A stretch of 64,000 nt of DNA from Mesostigma viride (Eukaryota; Streptophyta; Mesostigmatophyceae; Mesostigmatales; Mesostigmataceae), in contig RPFO01000154.1 in assembly GCA_009746045.1 (NCBI GenBank), positions 1,286,167-1,350,166 on the forward strand. Direction: 5' to 3'. This document shows, piece after piece, positions 45,746-60,895 of this stretch (its first letter is position 1; each line of letters starts with the position of its first letter). Both the position numbers and the translations under genes were made by a program. The notes beneath the pieces were generated by a model that saw only the letters and a program-made list of their open reading frames with translations, searched no databases and was not told where the DNA came from.

Positions 45746-47830
45746 ATGGCGACGCTTACTCCTCACGAGGAGCGCCTGGCTGCTCCTCCGTCTCCAGATC
45801 CTCAGTTATTCCACGAGGTGCTCCCAGGCCGATGGGTCTCGCGGAGCTGCTTCCCGGGCGGCCGCGTGCATACGGCCCTCACGCCTGACCGAGCGGCCTT
45901 AGTCCGGACAGCGCTGTGCGGTATTTCGTGGCATGCCTCCGACCCTCTGGGCCAACATCTAGCTGTGCATAGCTTCGATGACGCTGGCCGTTGTGTCCTC
46001 GGGTGTGGCCGCTCACGCTGTCCTGCGCTTGCACAGATAGAGGCCGTGCTGCAGGGCCCGCGCATTTTTTCATACCTATCGACTCCGGATGGGCGTGCGC
46101 GCATTAGGGATATTTTTCCCTGGCTTCCGGCTGAGGGGGATGCGGAGCTCGATGAGTTCCCTTGTGACCTCGTGAGGGCTGTTGAATTCATGGAGCGTGA
46201 GGATGAGGCAACCTCAGCTCCACCAGCCGTGGCTGCGGAGGTTCTAGCTTCCATGCCCCTCACGGATCTTCCTCCGGACCTCGGGCGGCCGGGTTCCTCT
46301 GGTCCAGGGTCGTCGGTGACGGTCTCCTCGGTTGCAGAGTCTCTTCCTCCGCCCGTTGACCCTGCTGTCGCCAGTCTCTCGACCGTCGTCGTGGAGATGC
46401 AAGCGCAATTCCAGGCGCTGTTGTCGGCATTCACTGCATTCACCGCGGCACCTCCGTCTGCGGTTCCCGCTCAGCCAGCCGTCGAGCCTCCGTCCGTGGT
46501 GTCCTCCGTCGCGCCTGTTCGACCGGCTGTCGTACCAGTGTCCGTGGCGTCCTCCGTTGCGCCTGTTCAACCGGTCGCCCACCTTCCGCCAGTGGAGCCC
46601 TCCGTCACACCTGTCCAGCCGGTCGCTGTCGCTCCGTCTGTGAAGCCCTCCGTCACGCCTGTTCAGCCGGCGGCTGTCGCTCCGTCTGTGGAGCCCTTCG
46701 TCACGCCTGTTCAGCCGGTCGCTGTCGCTCTGTCCGTGGCGGCCGCCGCCGCGCCTGCTCAGCCGACCGAGCCTCAGCGTCATCCAGATTTGGGCAAGGC
46801 GTCGACGGGCAAGTGGGTGTTTGACACTACCGAGGATGCGTATGATTCGGCCATGGGTGATTGGACCTCCGCCCGACCGGCCACAACGTTTTCCCCTGTC
46901 GCCACTTCCGCCGCCACCGCCTCTTCTGTCGCGCCTGCCTCCGCCGTCGTCCACCGACCGCGCGTTGCTCCTGTTGCGGCGTCCTCGGCTTCGGTCACGC
47001 GTGTCAGTGAGGTAGAGTTCCGGCATGTCAGGGCGGTAGAACTGCTCAGTGTGTTGTCCGCCGCGGACCGTGAGCGTTTTCCGACAGTGGCCCATCTAGA
47101 TCCGCAGGTGTCCGATGTTGCGGTCGCTGGACTGGCCATGTCCGCCGCCCTCTGTCGGGCTGTGGCTCTCCCTCGTGTGGCCAGTGTAGTTACCAACACG
47201 GTGTCATCGTCTCAGTTTTGCTACGCCTCCTCGTTACCTCAGGAGATGAACCTCCCACTAGAGACGGATAGGCCTCCGTTTAATATGGTGGTGCTGGCCG
47301 ATCCGTTGTTTGATGGTGAGGTGCGGGCGCAGAGGGTCATATATCGTTGGGCGCGGGCTGCTAACGATCCTTGCTATACCTATGGTGATGTCCAGTGGGC
47401 GTATCCTCAGCCCCTGTGGATCATGCCCTCGGATGCCATGTACTTCAGTCGTCCTGTCCCTGCGGGTGCTCTCTACTCCCTGCGCATCCAGCCGGGCCTG
47501 CAGTGGGATGCTTGTCGCCCTGCGCCCCTTCCGGGTCAGGGGCTGGATGAGCCTGGGTTCCAGCCTCCGCGTACGACGGGTACCCACCTGTCGACTTACG
47601 GCTCCCGTCAGTGCTTGCGCCGCTGGCAGGGTCGTGAGATTCGGCACGTGCGTCTGTGGCCCGCCGCAACGTGGAACGTTTCCTGGATTTGTTTTTCACC
47701 TCTGTTGCTCGTGGTGAGCTGGTCTTCCATCGGTTCCTCCTGCGCGCCCTCCTTCTGCTGTCGGCAGAGCCCTTCGTGCGACAGTTTCAGTGTGGGTTCC
47801 TTGACTGGGCCCGTGGACAGGTGGTCCTGA
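45746..47830 (+). CDS. Third long ORF of the gypsy element, unknown function
   Basis: It lies between the chromodomain ORF and the 3' LTR, with ATG 45746 (MATLTPHEERLAAPP) as the likely start. The N-terminal 150 residues look globular (HEVLPGRWVSRSCFPGG, CGISWHASDPLGQHLAVHSF, CVLGCGRSRCPALAQIEAVL). A Pro/Val/Ala-rich middle repeats 12-residue units like PSVTPVQPVAVA. The C-terminal region (VVLADPLFDGEVRAQRVIYR) runs into a shift near 47640, and the natural continuation is the other frame 47656-48000 (FLDLFFTSVARGELVFHRFL, RHDNPADVAHHRAYLDVLL). No signal peptide or membrane anchor is seen, so an envelope role is not supported. Confidence 0.6.
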   Translation: MATLTPHEERLAAPPSPDPQLFHEVLPGRWVSRSCFPGGRVHTALTPDRAALVRTALCGISWHASDPLGQHLAVHSFDDAGRCVLGCGRSRCPALAQIEAVLQGPRIFSYLSTPDGRARIRDIFPWLPAEGDAELDEFPCDLVRAVEFMEREDEATSAPPAVAAEVLASMPLTDLPPDLGRPGSSGPGSSVTVSSVAESLPPPVDPAVASLSTVVVEMQAQFQALLSAFTAFTAAPPSAVPAQPAVEPPSVVSSVAPVRPAVVPVSVASSVAPVQPVAHLPPVEPSVTPVQPVAVAPSVKPSVTPVQPAAVAPSVEPFVTPVQPVAVALSVAAAAAPAQPTEPQRHPDLGKASTGKWVFDTTEDAYDSAMGDWTSARPATTFSPVATSAATASSVAPASAVVHRPRVAPVAASSASVTRVSEVEFRHVRAVELLSVLSAADRERFPTVAHLDPQVSDVAVAGLAMSAALCRAVALPRVASVVTNTVSSSQFCYASSLPQEMNLPLETDRPPFNMVVLADPLFDGEVRAQRVIYRWARAANDPCYTYGDVQWAYPQPLWIMPSDAMYFSRPVPAGALYSLRIQPGLQWDACRPAPLPGQGLDEPGFQPPRTTGTHLSTYGSRQCLRRWQGREIRHVRLWPAATWNVSWICFSPLLLVVSWSSIGSSCAPSFCCRQSPSCDSFSVGSLTGPVDRWS

Positions 47831-48364
47831 CACAGCATCGTTACTACTGGGCTTTCCTCGGCATGTATCCTGATGGCGTCTGGGAGGATGTGTTCCTCCA
47901 TGTAGACAGGCATGATAACCCTGCTGATGTTGCTCATCACCGGGCGTACCTGGATGTGCTTTTGGCCACCCGTGGTACTTTTCAGGCTACTGGTGTGTAG
48001 ACAGAGGGCTCTAGGCCCGACCTGAGGGTGTTGTCCCTCCGGTATATAGAGTCGCCCTCATATTCTGGCCAGTTGATTGGTCGTTCTTGGTCCTTGGTAC
48101 TGATTTGTTTACTCTGTGTGTCCTGCCCAGTGCCGTCCCCCCCCGGCAAGGACTCTGTTCCAGGCAGTTAGGGGAACCTCCCACCAGGCTTGGTGCTGGC
48201 TAACCCTACACCACCCGGCGTGGTGGTGGAGACCGAGTTAACATGTTCCAGTGCTTTGTACCTTGGATGGCCTGTCGATTGTGTTAGGCTTTGTTGGGTG
48301 CTTTAGATCCTCCTTCTCCTTTGGTTTCCTCCGTGTACGTAGGGCGAGGGCTCCCTACCTTTGT

Positions 48365-48375
48365 GGGGGGGGAGG
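48365..48375 (+). other. Polypurine tract of the gypsy element
   Basis: GGGGGGGGAGG ends directly at the 3' LTR, the expected plus-strand priming site. Confidence 0.85.
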
Positions 48376-48948
48376 TGTTACGTCGCGTAACTTTTGTTGT
48401 TGTTACGGACGTAAATTAGGTCCTTTGTGCCTCAGCCATTTCGAGACAGTCCGTTGACTTTCCTAAGCTTACGTGTAGTTAGGACCTTTTTGGCCGGTTG
48501 GTACCGGGCCTTGTGACGTGGCAATCGTACAGTATGGTGGCTTGGTGCAGTCGCGCCGCGCTGCGTACTTTAGTAGTGGTCCTTTATCCTCCGTTTGAAC
48601 CTTGTGGACATGCGTTGGTCCTGTAGGCGAGGGTCGGTGTCGGCCCGAGCATACACGCATGTCGGCAATCATTTATGCAGCGGTTGTCCTTCGTGAATCG
48701 CACTCGGCGTGTATTATGGAATTGTAATACATCGTTTTGGGTCGTGAATTTACCAGTGTTTACTTCGTAGTGTCCCGGCATTATTTGGTATATGGCGTAC
48801 AGTAACCGCATGTATCGGAATGCATTGAGAGCAGAGTCGTCGCGTCCTAGGTCTTATAGCCAATACAGCTCCTCATCGCTAGGTACCCTCACTAGTTTAG
48901 GTAAGGTTAGGCGCGGGGTTTGGGATCGAGTAGACCCTGGGCGTAACA
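48376..48948 (+). repeat. 3' LTR of the gypsy element
   Basis: 573 bp, same length and ends as the 5' LTR, followed by the duplicated GTACC. Confidence 0.95.
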
Positions 48949-49705
48949 GTACCGGGCCCTGTGGCGCAAGCCCCTGGGCAAGATCGAGAAACAGGACCTG
49001 TTCAAGGTCCTCTTCCTTCCTGTTCTCACGTATGGCGCCGAGACGTGGACCCTCACCGCCGACCTGGCCCGCAAGCTGGACGGCGCGGTCACCAGCATGC
49101 TGCGTTCCATTTTCAGAGTAGGATATGCTGCTCATGTCCGCAATGAGGACCTGTACCAGGGCATGCCCTATATCACCAGCACCATTAAGCAACGCCGCCT
49201 GCAGCTAGTAGGGCACCTAGCTCGCACCAACCAGGTAGACACCTCACGTGGCCCCCCGCAGGTCTGCGACCAGCCCAGCCTGGCCGGCACCTCCTGACGT
49301 GGGCTGGGCCCAGTGATGTTAGACGCCGCAAGGCCCGCACCTTCAAAGAACAGCTAGTAGAGGACATGGGGGCCTAGGCCTCTCCGTGATTTGGAAGAAG
49401 ATGATGGACAAGGCCAAGTGGGCCCAGGTCATAGAGGACAACGAGCCCCCCCCAGTGGGGAAGCGCCCGCGTGTGCAATCCCGCGGGAGGCACGCCAGAT
49501 AGCTCCCCCTAGGGCAGCGAGCGGCTGCCTAGATAGATGTTGTAGTTAGACTGCTGTTAGATAGATGTAGTATGTAGCCAATGTAGATAGATTAGACCGG
49601 TAGGAATGTTTGCACCCATCCATCCATCCATCGGGGTTAATGCTCCGTGACTCCCCAACGGGAGCACGAGTCTAATTAATTAATTAATTAATTAATTAAT
49701 CTAGT

Positions 49706-49850
49706 CTAGAAAAGCCTAACTACATTACTCATCAAAACGCCTCCTCCTCTAGCTTGGGGGGAGGCGGCTTGCCCACAGGGTCGGGCGTGTGAGCCTTGAC
49801 AATCTTCTGCCACCGCGTCTTGTCCTGCATGGCAGTCCAAAGGGAGAGAG
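49706..49850 (-). mobile_element. LINE-2 3' end, right half of the split copy
   Basis: The minus strand encodes MQDKTRWQKIVKAHTPDPVG then KPPPPKLEEEAF and a stop, the C-terminus of the LINE-2 ORF. It joins 29999 across the nested insertions. Confidence 0.75.
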
Positions 49851-49857
49851 AGTGGAT

Positions 49858-50045
49858 TAAAAATCAAATTAAATTAAATTATAACATGCCTCCGTTGGGA
49901 GATCATGTAGCACATATTCCATGATGGATGGGGTGAAGGAAGCCGCGTAATCGAACTATCCTAACTCTAAGCTATCTAGTCTAGAAAATCCTAACTACAC
50001 TACTCATCAAAACGCCTCCTCCGCTTGGGGAATTTAATTTAATTT
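49858..50045 (-). mobile_element. LINE-2 3' UTR copy
   Basis: On the minus strand it starts at CCCCAAGCGGAGGAGGCG, passes the UTR shared with 29338-29540, and ends with an (AATTT)n tail at 49858-49878. It lies immediately beside the split copy in the same orientation. Confidence 0.75.
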
Positions 50046-51581
50046 AATGTGTGCCCGTGTAGTTTTGTACTTGTTCTCATGCCTGTGGCCCCTTTTGATA
50101 GATGCCTGTCTCAGCATCGCACTCGTCTCAGATTTTGCCTAGAGATTCATGCCAGACGGTCTTGTAGCCGCCTAGCCCGTTCGCAGCTTTTGCATGTTTA
50201 CCTTGCACACAGTTGCTCTATAGCATTAAAAAAAAAAATTGGGAATGGCATGCGTACTTCTCCCGCCTAACTTCTTGGCCTAGGTCAGGAACATTTGCAG
50301 GTCTCACTACATGTGCCATGTCAGCTTCCCACAGCAAACACATAGTTAAGCAAACAAACAGAGACAATGCTCACAAGCTTGGATGATAAAACAAGCACAA
50401 TGTATGAAAAAACATAACTGGTTGACAACAAGCTAACTAATCCGATCAACCTGAGGGTTGGGAGTACATGGTCTACAATGACTTTCACAAGGCAGGGAAA
50501 ACCTTAGGCCGCACACAATGCAACAAACGTACTCAATCATATTCCTATCATACAGATGGGTTTTACTCCACATGATGAACGAGCCTGAGGCTACAACCAT
50601 TCAGATAACACTCACCGCAGTGCACCTTGAACCATCAATACCAGGCCTAGGCTTTGATCGAAGCACAAACTGAGACTGACCAAACACTGCGGCAGTGAAG
50701 TGGAAGAAGTACATGTTACCTGAGTACATCTGAACCTAGACTGGACAGACCACACACCAGCATGCATGCAATACCATCCACAACCACCCCCGACAATCAT
50801 GCCACTAGCCAGCATTAACCATGGGGTTAGGAAAGTGGAACGTAGTGTATAAAGAAACAGCCCGCAACATCCAGTACACAAAGGCATATTCAGTGGAGGT
50901 CCAACATTCGGCGTGGTCACCATTATGAACCAGAAGATGGACACATAGAGTGATATTGACAACAGCGCACGCAGTCCATGTGGAATCCCTCACAATTCCA
51001 ACAAGAGCCGAAAAGCACTGGGTGCCAACGCCCACCCGGACCTAACACCCTCATGGAACAATGACAAGAGCAAGGAAGAGACAATGACTAGAGCAAGGCA
51101 TGCCACGTCAACGACATCACGATACCAACAGCCATCCCATCACTTCCCAACAACACGGGAAGAGACTTCAGCAGCATTCTTCAAATACGCATGATATTCT
51201 TGCATATCATGACCGATTAAATGCAAAACTAAATAACAGAAGAATCGTGGGCATGCGCAATTCAGTGCAGACACATTGGTTCAGGATCCTTTATTTTATG
51301 TATAATAGACCCCTTTGCTCAAACGATACGCTCCTTCAGAAGGGCGCTTTCAGTAGGTTTTCCCTCTATCCACATTGCGTGGTAGGCGAGTGTATATTGC
51401 CCATCCTTCATAACAATCCCGCCGTACACAACCTAGACTTCAAAGATCACTTGAAGCAAGGCGTTTTTCACACAGGCTCGGCCTCTTGCGCTGTACATGC
51501 GGCATCTACTGGCAGGCATCCCAAATGCAGGGCGTTATAATTGTCGCAAGGAGGTGGAGCAGCCACTACATGGCGTTTCGT
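50046..51581. other. Intergenic region 3' of psaH
   Basis: No repeat family or exon was recognised. A 146-codon frame at 51100-51540 (+) has no recognisable features and is treated as chance. psaH transcripts must end here (minus strand). Confidence 0.6.
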
Positions 51582-51983
51582 TTAAAGCCTGCCACGAGGG
51601 CCCATGGCAGCGGGCTTCTGTGGGCCGACGGTGATTGGGAGCTTAGCATCCTTGGCGCCCTTAGCACCGAACAGAGCAATGGCTCCAACGCCGGCGTAGG
51701 TAACGAAGGTAAGGATGGACTCACGGCGGGTCAGATCACCCGCGGCGCGGTTGAAGAAATCAGCCTGCATTGCAGGGTAACGCTCGGGGGAATCCTGGCC
51801 ATACAGGTCCCACTTGCCGGTGGTCTGCTCCATATCCTTCAGGTCAAAGTACACATTCTTGTCCCCATACTTAGCGACAACGGGGGCACGAGCAGCCACA
51901 CGCGCCTTGGCGGCGGTGTTGAGCTTCACCGACTTTCCGGCGAAGGTCGAGGCAGACACGGAGGTGGCAAGGGCGGACGCCAT
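51582..51983 (-). CDS. PSAH: Photosystem I reaction-centre subunit VI (PsaH)
   Basis: 133 aa, single exon, ATG 51983, TAA 51582-51584. PsaH is a stromal-side/membrane subunit of photosystem I that forms the docking site for LHCII during state transitions together with PsaL. Residues 1-38 are an Ala/Ser/Lys-rich plastid transit peptide (MASALATSVSASTFAGKSVK … RVAARAPVVA). The mature protein starts near KYGDKNVYFDLKDMEQTTGK and continues WDLYGQDSPERYP, RRESILTFVTYAGVGAIALF (membrane-associated helix) and GAKGAKDAKLPITVGPQ, all close to the chlorophyte family. The length is typical (about 130). It is intronless, unlike its neighbours, and head-to-head with the armadillo gene. Confidence 0.97.
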   Translation of the reverse strand: MASALATSVSASTFAGKSVKLNTAAKARVAARAPVVAKYGDKNVYFDLKDMEQTTGKWDLYGQDSPERYPAMQADFFNRAAGDLTRRESILTFVTYAGVGAIALFGAKGAKDAKLPITVGPQKPAAMGPRGRL

Positions 51984-52900
51984 TGTATTAAGCTTTGTTT
52001 GAGTGGATGGTGAAAGGGAAGGTGGTGCTCGACCTCGTTTTCCCCGGTGTCACCAGAGACATACAAGGAACACGCACAAACACCTCGTCCAATCAGCACG
52101 CAGGCAACGCGGATAACGTTAACTTCAAGAGCCGTTTCCGAATTCGCGACTGGAACTTCATAAAACCGGGGCGTTCCCTGCGAGGAGTGCCCAGGTCGGG
52201 CAAACCAACGGCGCGGCGCCACCGCAGGTTACAAGTCAGAACTGATGGAACCGCCAGAAGTGCCAGAGGCTAGCACTAAACATGAAGCCGATCCGAGGTG
52301 CCAATAATTATTGCCATGCGGCATGCGCCCATGCCAATCAAGAGGAACACTGCGTCATCCACCTAACACTGGCTCAGGTCACAGCGCGGACTCGGAAGTC
52401 GGAGCCGAGATTCGTGATTCGTGAATGCGTGCCTAAGAATAACCAAGTTTGCCAGAACCGGCCACTGGCCAGGTTGTGCTTGTCCAAGCATAAATATAAT
52501 GGTTGCCATCGTCCAAGCATTGACGAGATAATTTGGAGTATGGCTGCGGGCCTTGCTCAGCTTGCCTGGAAATTAAGCCAGTCCGGAAGTATGGGAGTCG
52601 GGAGAAACCGTATTTATGAGAATGCCATCCTTGTGCTTGGTAGGGTTTCGACCGTCATGTTTATAATCTGGTCACAATTTTAGCGTTGAAGCATACCGTG
52701 TCCGCGCCTGCAGCGTTCTTCCCTGCTGAAGTATATCAAGGCACTATCCCGTCTATTGTTTGATTAATTGGGGGCGAACGGGTTGGTTCGCCCTTAAAAT
52801 CACTTGGCACGGATAAATTGGTGTACTTTGCTCCTAAAAGACAACTCATATAGCACTAGCGGGGGGCACATCGGTTCTACCAAAGACACTATCGGCCTAA
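51984..52900. promoter_or_regulatory. Divergent intergenic region between psaH and the armadillo gene
   Basis: These 917 bp carry both promoters. A TTTTATGA on the minus strand near 52157-52164, about 175 bp upstream of the psaH ATG, is a weak TATA candidate. A 133-codon frame at 52282-52683 has no recognisable family and is not called. Confidence 0.45.
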
Positions 52901-57141
<4,241 letters not shown>

Positions 57142-59160
57142 CCACAGGCTCTGCGTGGTTAGCCTTGGACTTGTCCTTCCCCAACTCCCAAGTTAAAGGG
57201 GCAGTGTCACTTGCTGGGGACAGATTTGCAGGATGCAAGTTTGGTATAGGCCTGCGCTGGTTATCTTATTCGCACCGCTGGGTTGACCAATCCAGTTGCC
57301 CCCCAGTTCCCAAATCGGTCAGGTGTCCCCATTTGACAAGATCTCTGTTGGGCCTACAAGAACCAGCTGTGGGTATGTTTCGTCAATGGCAAGTTCATAC
57401 ATGGAGTAGCGCTTGTAGCTGCATGTCTTGTCAGTGGTCCGGGTTGTTTCCGACGGATGAAACGACGGAAACTCAGGGGGGGGAACGACGTCAGATACCC
57501 AGGAGTGGAAACGGACGCCAAAACCGACGTCCAGGTGAAACCTTGCCAGTAAGTAAGTAAGTACTTGCGTGTCATGCGCAAAGGCATGCCACGGAGTACT
57601 ATGCTAATCTCATTAGAAAAAACCTTGCCAGATTGCAAACTTCCCCCGAGTAATGACCAATGAGCCAATTCTAAGGTCGGTTCTCATGCAAACTTGGGCG
57701 CAGTATGCGCGACAGTATGGTTCAGCTCATTTGGCGGGGCGGAGCATGGGGCGCCGCGTCTCTCATCATCCTTAGTGCTGCAACTCCAGGCCCACGTGGC
57801 CGTGTCGCCGTCGGTGGCGTCGGATTCGCGTCGGGAACTCGAGGCCGCGAAACGGTGTCGCGACGCGTCGGAAATGTAGGAGGGCATTCCGTCGTTAACA
57901 ACCCGGCCAGTGGTGGTACGTTGAAGTGCTAGTGATACTCCTGCTGTCTTTTAGGACTGGCTCATGCGCCAGTGTTACCACAACACCGCGAACCCGCCAA
58001 ATTTTGACATAAATTATTGTCCGGATTTCGTCCGAGATCTAGATTTTTCCCGCGCCGCGAGAGACGAAAACGACGAAAACACCCATGGCGGTCGAGCATC
58101 AGCTAGCGTTCTGAAACCTGCGTCATTTCAGCCGCCTGAGGTGTCAAAACGAAGCTTACATCACGATTAATCCATGGAATAAGTTTGGAATGATATGCGC
58201 TGTGATTGCGACGAGGGCATTGAGCGGGACAAATATTTTTTTTGCAGCGCACAATTTTTTTCGCGAAATCCAGATTTCTCGGTGGTACGTGTCTCACGGT
58301 CCTGGATACGGGAGGAAACGAAAAACCCGGCACGATAGCTCAGCTTGTTCGTTATAATATTCCCGAAGAGGTTAGTGTTTTCGTTTTTTGAGTTTCGCTT
58401 TTAATTTTCCGGCATTTGCGTGAATAAACTGGGGGGTGCGAAATCCGTCTGTTTCTTGCGTCATGCAATGCATATCTTTATCGTCAGATAATTACCTCTT
58501 TAGGCTATGCCCGACCTTCCTATACTGCCAGCCTGCGGCAATAAGCCAGCAGGACATATGGCGTGCACGAGATTCCGCGCAAAGGTCCCTAATGGTCTCC
58601 CGGCTGTGCAATAAGTGCGGTAAAAACTGCGAAAATTGCTTATAATGCCTGTAGAAAGCTCTTTGCGACAGTGTTTTCCAAGCGAGTTTATCGTTCTTTT
58701 GACGCCCGATACAAAAGGCAAAGGGGGGCATCGTTTTTAATTAGTCGGCATGCGGTTTCGAGGTGTGATGGGCCGGGCAGAGGACCTCGCCACGACACGC
58801 TGGGTTCAAGCTTCGCATCTCCCGGCAGCCATAAAGAAGCGCAGATTAAGCGAGGTGAGCGAGCTAGAGGGCCCAGGATCGCTGCTAACGCAAGGCAGCT
58901 TCTCAAAGGGTAGAGAGCTGGATTAATAAGACGTTCTCAAGTGCATTTTGCAGTGGTTATTGCCACCTTGTCCAGATATTTGCCCTCGTCTTTCTGATTT
59001 AAAGACTGTTTTAAAGAGGGATAGGATAACGTTTCCAACGTTGTTGCTCATTCATTAAAGTAAAGAAAGAGCCTTTTCAGTTGCTGACAACGAGATGGAA
59101 GCTGCCTCATGCAAACTACCCATGCAATGCAAGTGATGCAACGTGAGGCCATGCATGGCT
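57142..59160. other. Intergenic, no gene recognised
   Basis: It contains one GGCCTGCGCTGGTTATCTTATT variant of the dispersed motif (57249) and a short GTAA array (57550-57562). AT-rich runs lie near 58230-58265. Short open frames here show no family features. Confidence 0.55.
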
Positions 59161-59164
59161 AACG

Positions 59165-60440
59165 TTGACTTCATGCGTGAGTTGGGCAGGTGGCTGGCTA
59201 GGTGTGTGGCTGGCTAGGTGAACGGGGCGTGTATGGAGGGACCTGATGGTGCGGGCGTGCGAGGGCAAATGGGCGGGCACATGCCTGGCTGGTTTGGGTG
59301 TTGGGTGGTTAGGTGGTTTGGTGATCGGGTTGTTGAGTGGTTAGGTGGTTAGGTAGTTGTGTAGCTGGTTGATTGGTTGGTTGGTTGTTCAGTTGCCCTG
59401 GAAGTCTTGGGTGGGAGGCTTAGGCTGTAGATGCTTCAAGGGATTCCTAGACATGGGTGGGTTCAATGGCAGGTGGCTGGCTGAAAGGTGGATGCCTTGG
59501 TAAATGGCTGGCCGAGTAGCTGGGAGCACAGGCAGGTGGAGAGGGTGGGTGGATGGGTGGCTGGTCATGATGGGTAGACGAGTGTTAGGGTGATCGGTTG
59601 TAGGCAGATGGCCAGGTGTCTGCGTGATGATAGGCTTTGGAGACTCCTAAGTGGGTGGGTAGTTAGATGTGTGAGTGAAACAATTGCATGGGTTTGAGGA
59701 TGGTGGGTTAGTGGTTGGGTGGTTAGGGATGCGTGTGGGTGGGTGGGTTGGTGGATGGGCCATTGGTGGTTGGTGGCTGGTGGATGTGTAGATGACTAGG
59801 TGTGGGTCGGTGGGCGAAGGGACGGGTAGATGGGCGGGTGGGCGCACAGATATGGATGCGTGGGTGGGTTTATGGTTGGGACCGACTCACCTGATATCGC
59901 TGGTGAAGGGCTGTGCAGGTTGGGGGTGAGGTGGGGGGTGGCTGGCTGAGAAAGTGCATGTGTGGGTGGGTCAGTGGGTATAAGGGTGGGGGGGCACTGA
60001 GTGGTTGAGTGGGTGGGTGGGTGGGTGGGTCAAGGGTGGGTGGCCGGATGGTGCATATGGGGCATGCTGGCTGGGTGTTTAGGTGGTTGGGTGGTTGGGT
60101 GGTTGGCTCATTGGATGGGTGAGTGCTTCCTTATTACCTATTATAGGTGTGTGGGTTGCAAGCGCAGGTGCCTTGCTGGGTGGGTGAATGTCCAAGTGGG
60201 TTGGTTAAGCTGGTTGGGTGCCTAGGTGCATGCGTGGTTATATAATAAGGTGGGTTAGCACGTGCACGGCTGGCTGGCTGGCTTTGGTCACTAGGTGGGT
60301 GGACGTGTGGGTGGCTGGGTGCACGGGCGCGCAAGAGTGTAAGCAGTTCATTGGGTGGGTGACCAGGTGGCTGCATGGGTGGGTTACTGCATGGGTGGCT
60401 CGGTGCCCACAAAGCACAAGAGATGGAGACATGGGATATG
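59165..60440 (+). repeat. Degenerate G/T-rich belt (GGTGGNTGG, GGTTGG)
   Basis: About 1.27 kb is dominated by GGTGGGTGG, GGTTGGTTGG, GGCTGGCTGG and GGTTAGGTGG words with no fixed period. The strand has many GG/GGG runs that could form G-quadruplexes. No coding sense. Confidence 0.85.
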
Positions 60441-60895
60441 CCAATACCATATCACGTGAGCATACGTGGATGCCAGGTGACATGTGCCAGCGGCTGGGTG
60501 TCACTTCACCTTGATGTTCGCTCGGCATGTTCTTGACATGTATTACACGTATATATCACGCATGGTGCGTGTTGGTAGCAACCAAATGGCTGTGTTCTAG
60601 TGACGTGGCATGTATTGTCCACCTTTCCTTCCCATTTTGCAATGTGCCAAGTAGTTTAAAGGTATGGTGTTATGGGGTATATATGGACGTGCACTGCGCA
60701 TCACAGCAATGTGGCATACTGGCAATGTCTACCTTACATTATACATTCTGCTAGCTATGGTCACCACTCAGGCATTCACATGCCCCAAGGTTTTGCACGC
60801 TGTTTGTACTAGTCATTCTTGAGTTGCCTGCAAAGAATTAACATGATGTGCCCTAGCTTGGGGAGTGTCTTGGTGGTTAGTGTTGTTAAAATTGT

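Larger units (their letters stand above)
30015..48948 (+). mobile_element. Ty3/gypsy chromovirus, complete with LTRs, interrupted by a copia-like element
   Basis: 573-bp LTRs (30015-30587, 48376-48948) start TGTTACG and end CGTAACA and are flanked by the 5-bp duplication GTACC (30010-30014, 48949-48953). Between them lie a PBS, an accessory ORF, gag, a pol ordered PR-RT-RNase H-IN-chromodomain, a further long ORF and a polypurine tract. The chromodomain after integrase marks the chromovirus branch. I counted two LTR differences, so insertion looks recent, yet pol carries a stop and frameshifts. Without the inner element it is about 10.9 kb. Confidence 0.95.
30000..49698 (+). mobile_element. 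LINE-1 copy, 5'-truncated, split by the gypsy element
   Basis: The left remnant is only 30000-30014 (TTTACGCCAGTACC). The right part 48949-49698 resumes with GTACCGGGCCCTGTGGCGCA. The frame 48950-49297 encodes YRALWRKPLGKIEKQDLF, VLTYGAETWTLTADLARKLD and YITSTIKQRRLQLVGHLART. It ends with CATCCATC repeats, the GCTCCGTGACTCCCC/GGGAGCACGAG hairpin and a (TTAA)n tail. The target duplication is ATCTAGT (29993-29999 and 49699-49705). Confidence 0.85.

Noticed and set aside
45746-48000. Retroviral-type envelope gene in the gypsy element
   Set aside because: The position fits, but there is no signal peptide, cleavage site or membrane anchor.
51100-51540. 146-codon plus-strand frame near psaH
   Set aside because: No family features or exon signals, and no codon pattern like the real genes here.
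52282-52683. 133-codon frame between psaH and the armadillo gene
   Set aside because: Lies in the divergent promoter region, has no recognisable domain, and uses AT-rich codons unlike its neighbours.
58330-58385. tRNA-like GATAGCTCAGCTTGTTCG segment
   Set aside because: Only an A-box-like stretch. No B box and no cloverleaf could be drawn.
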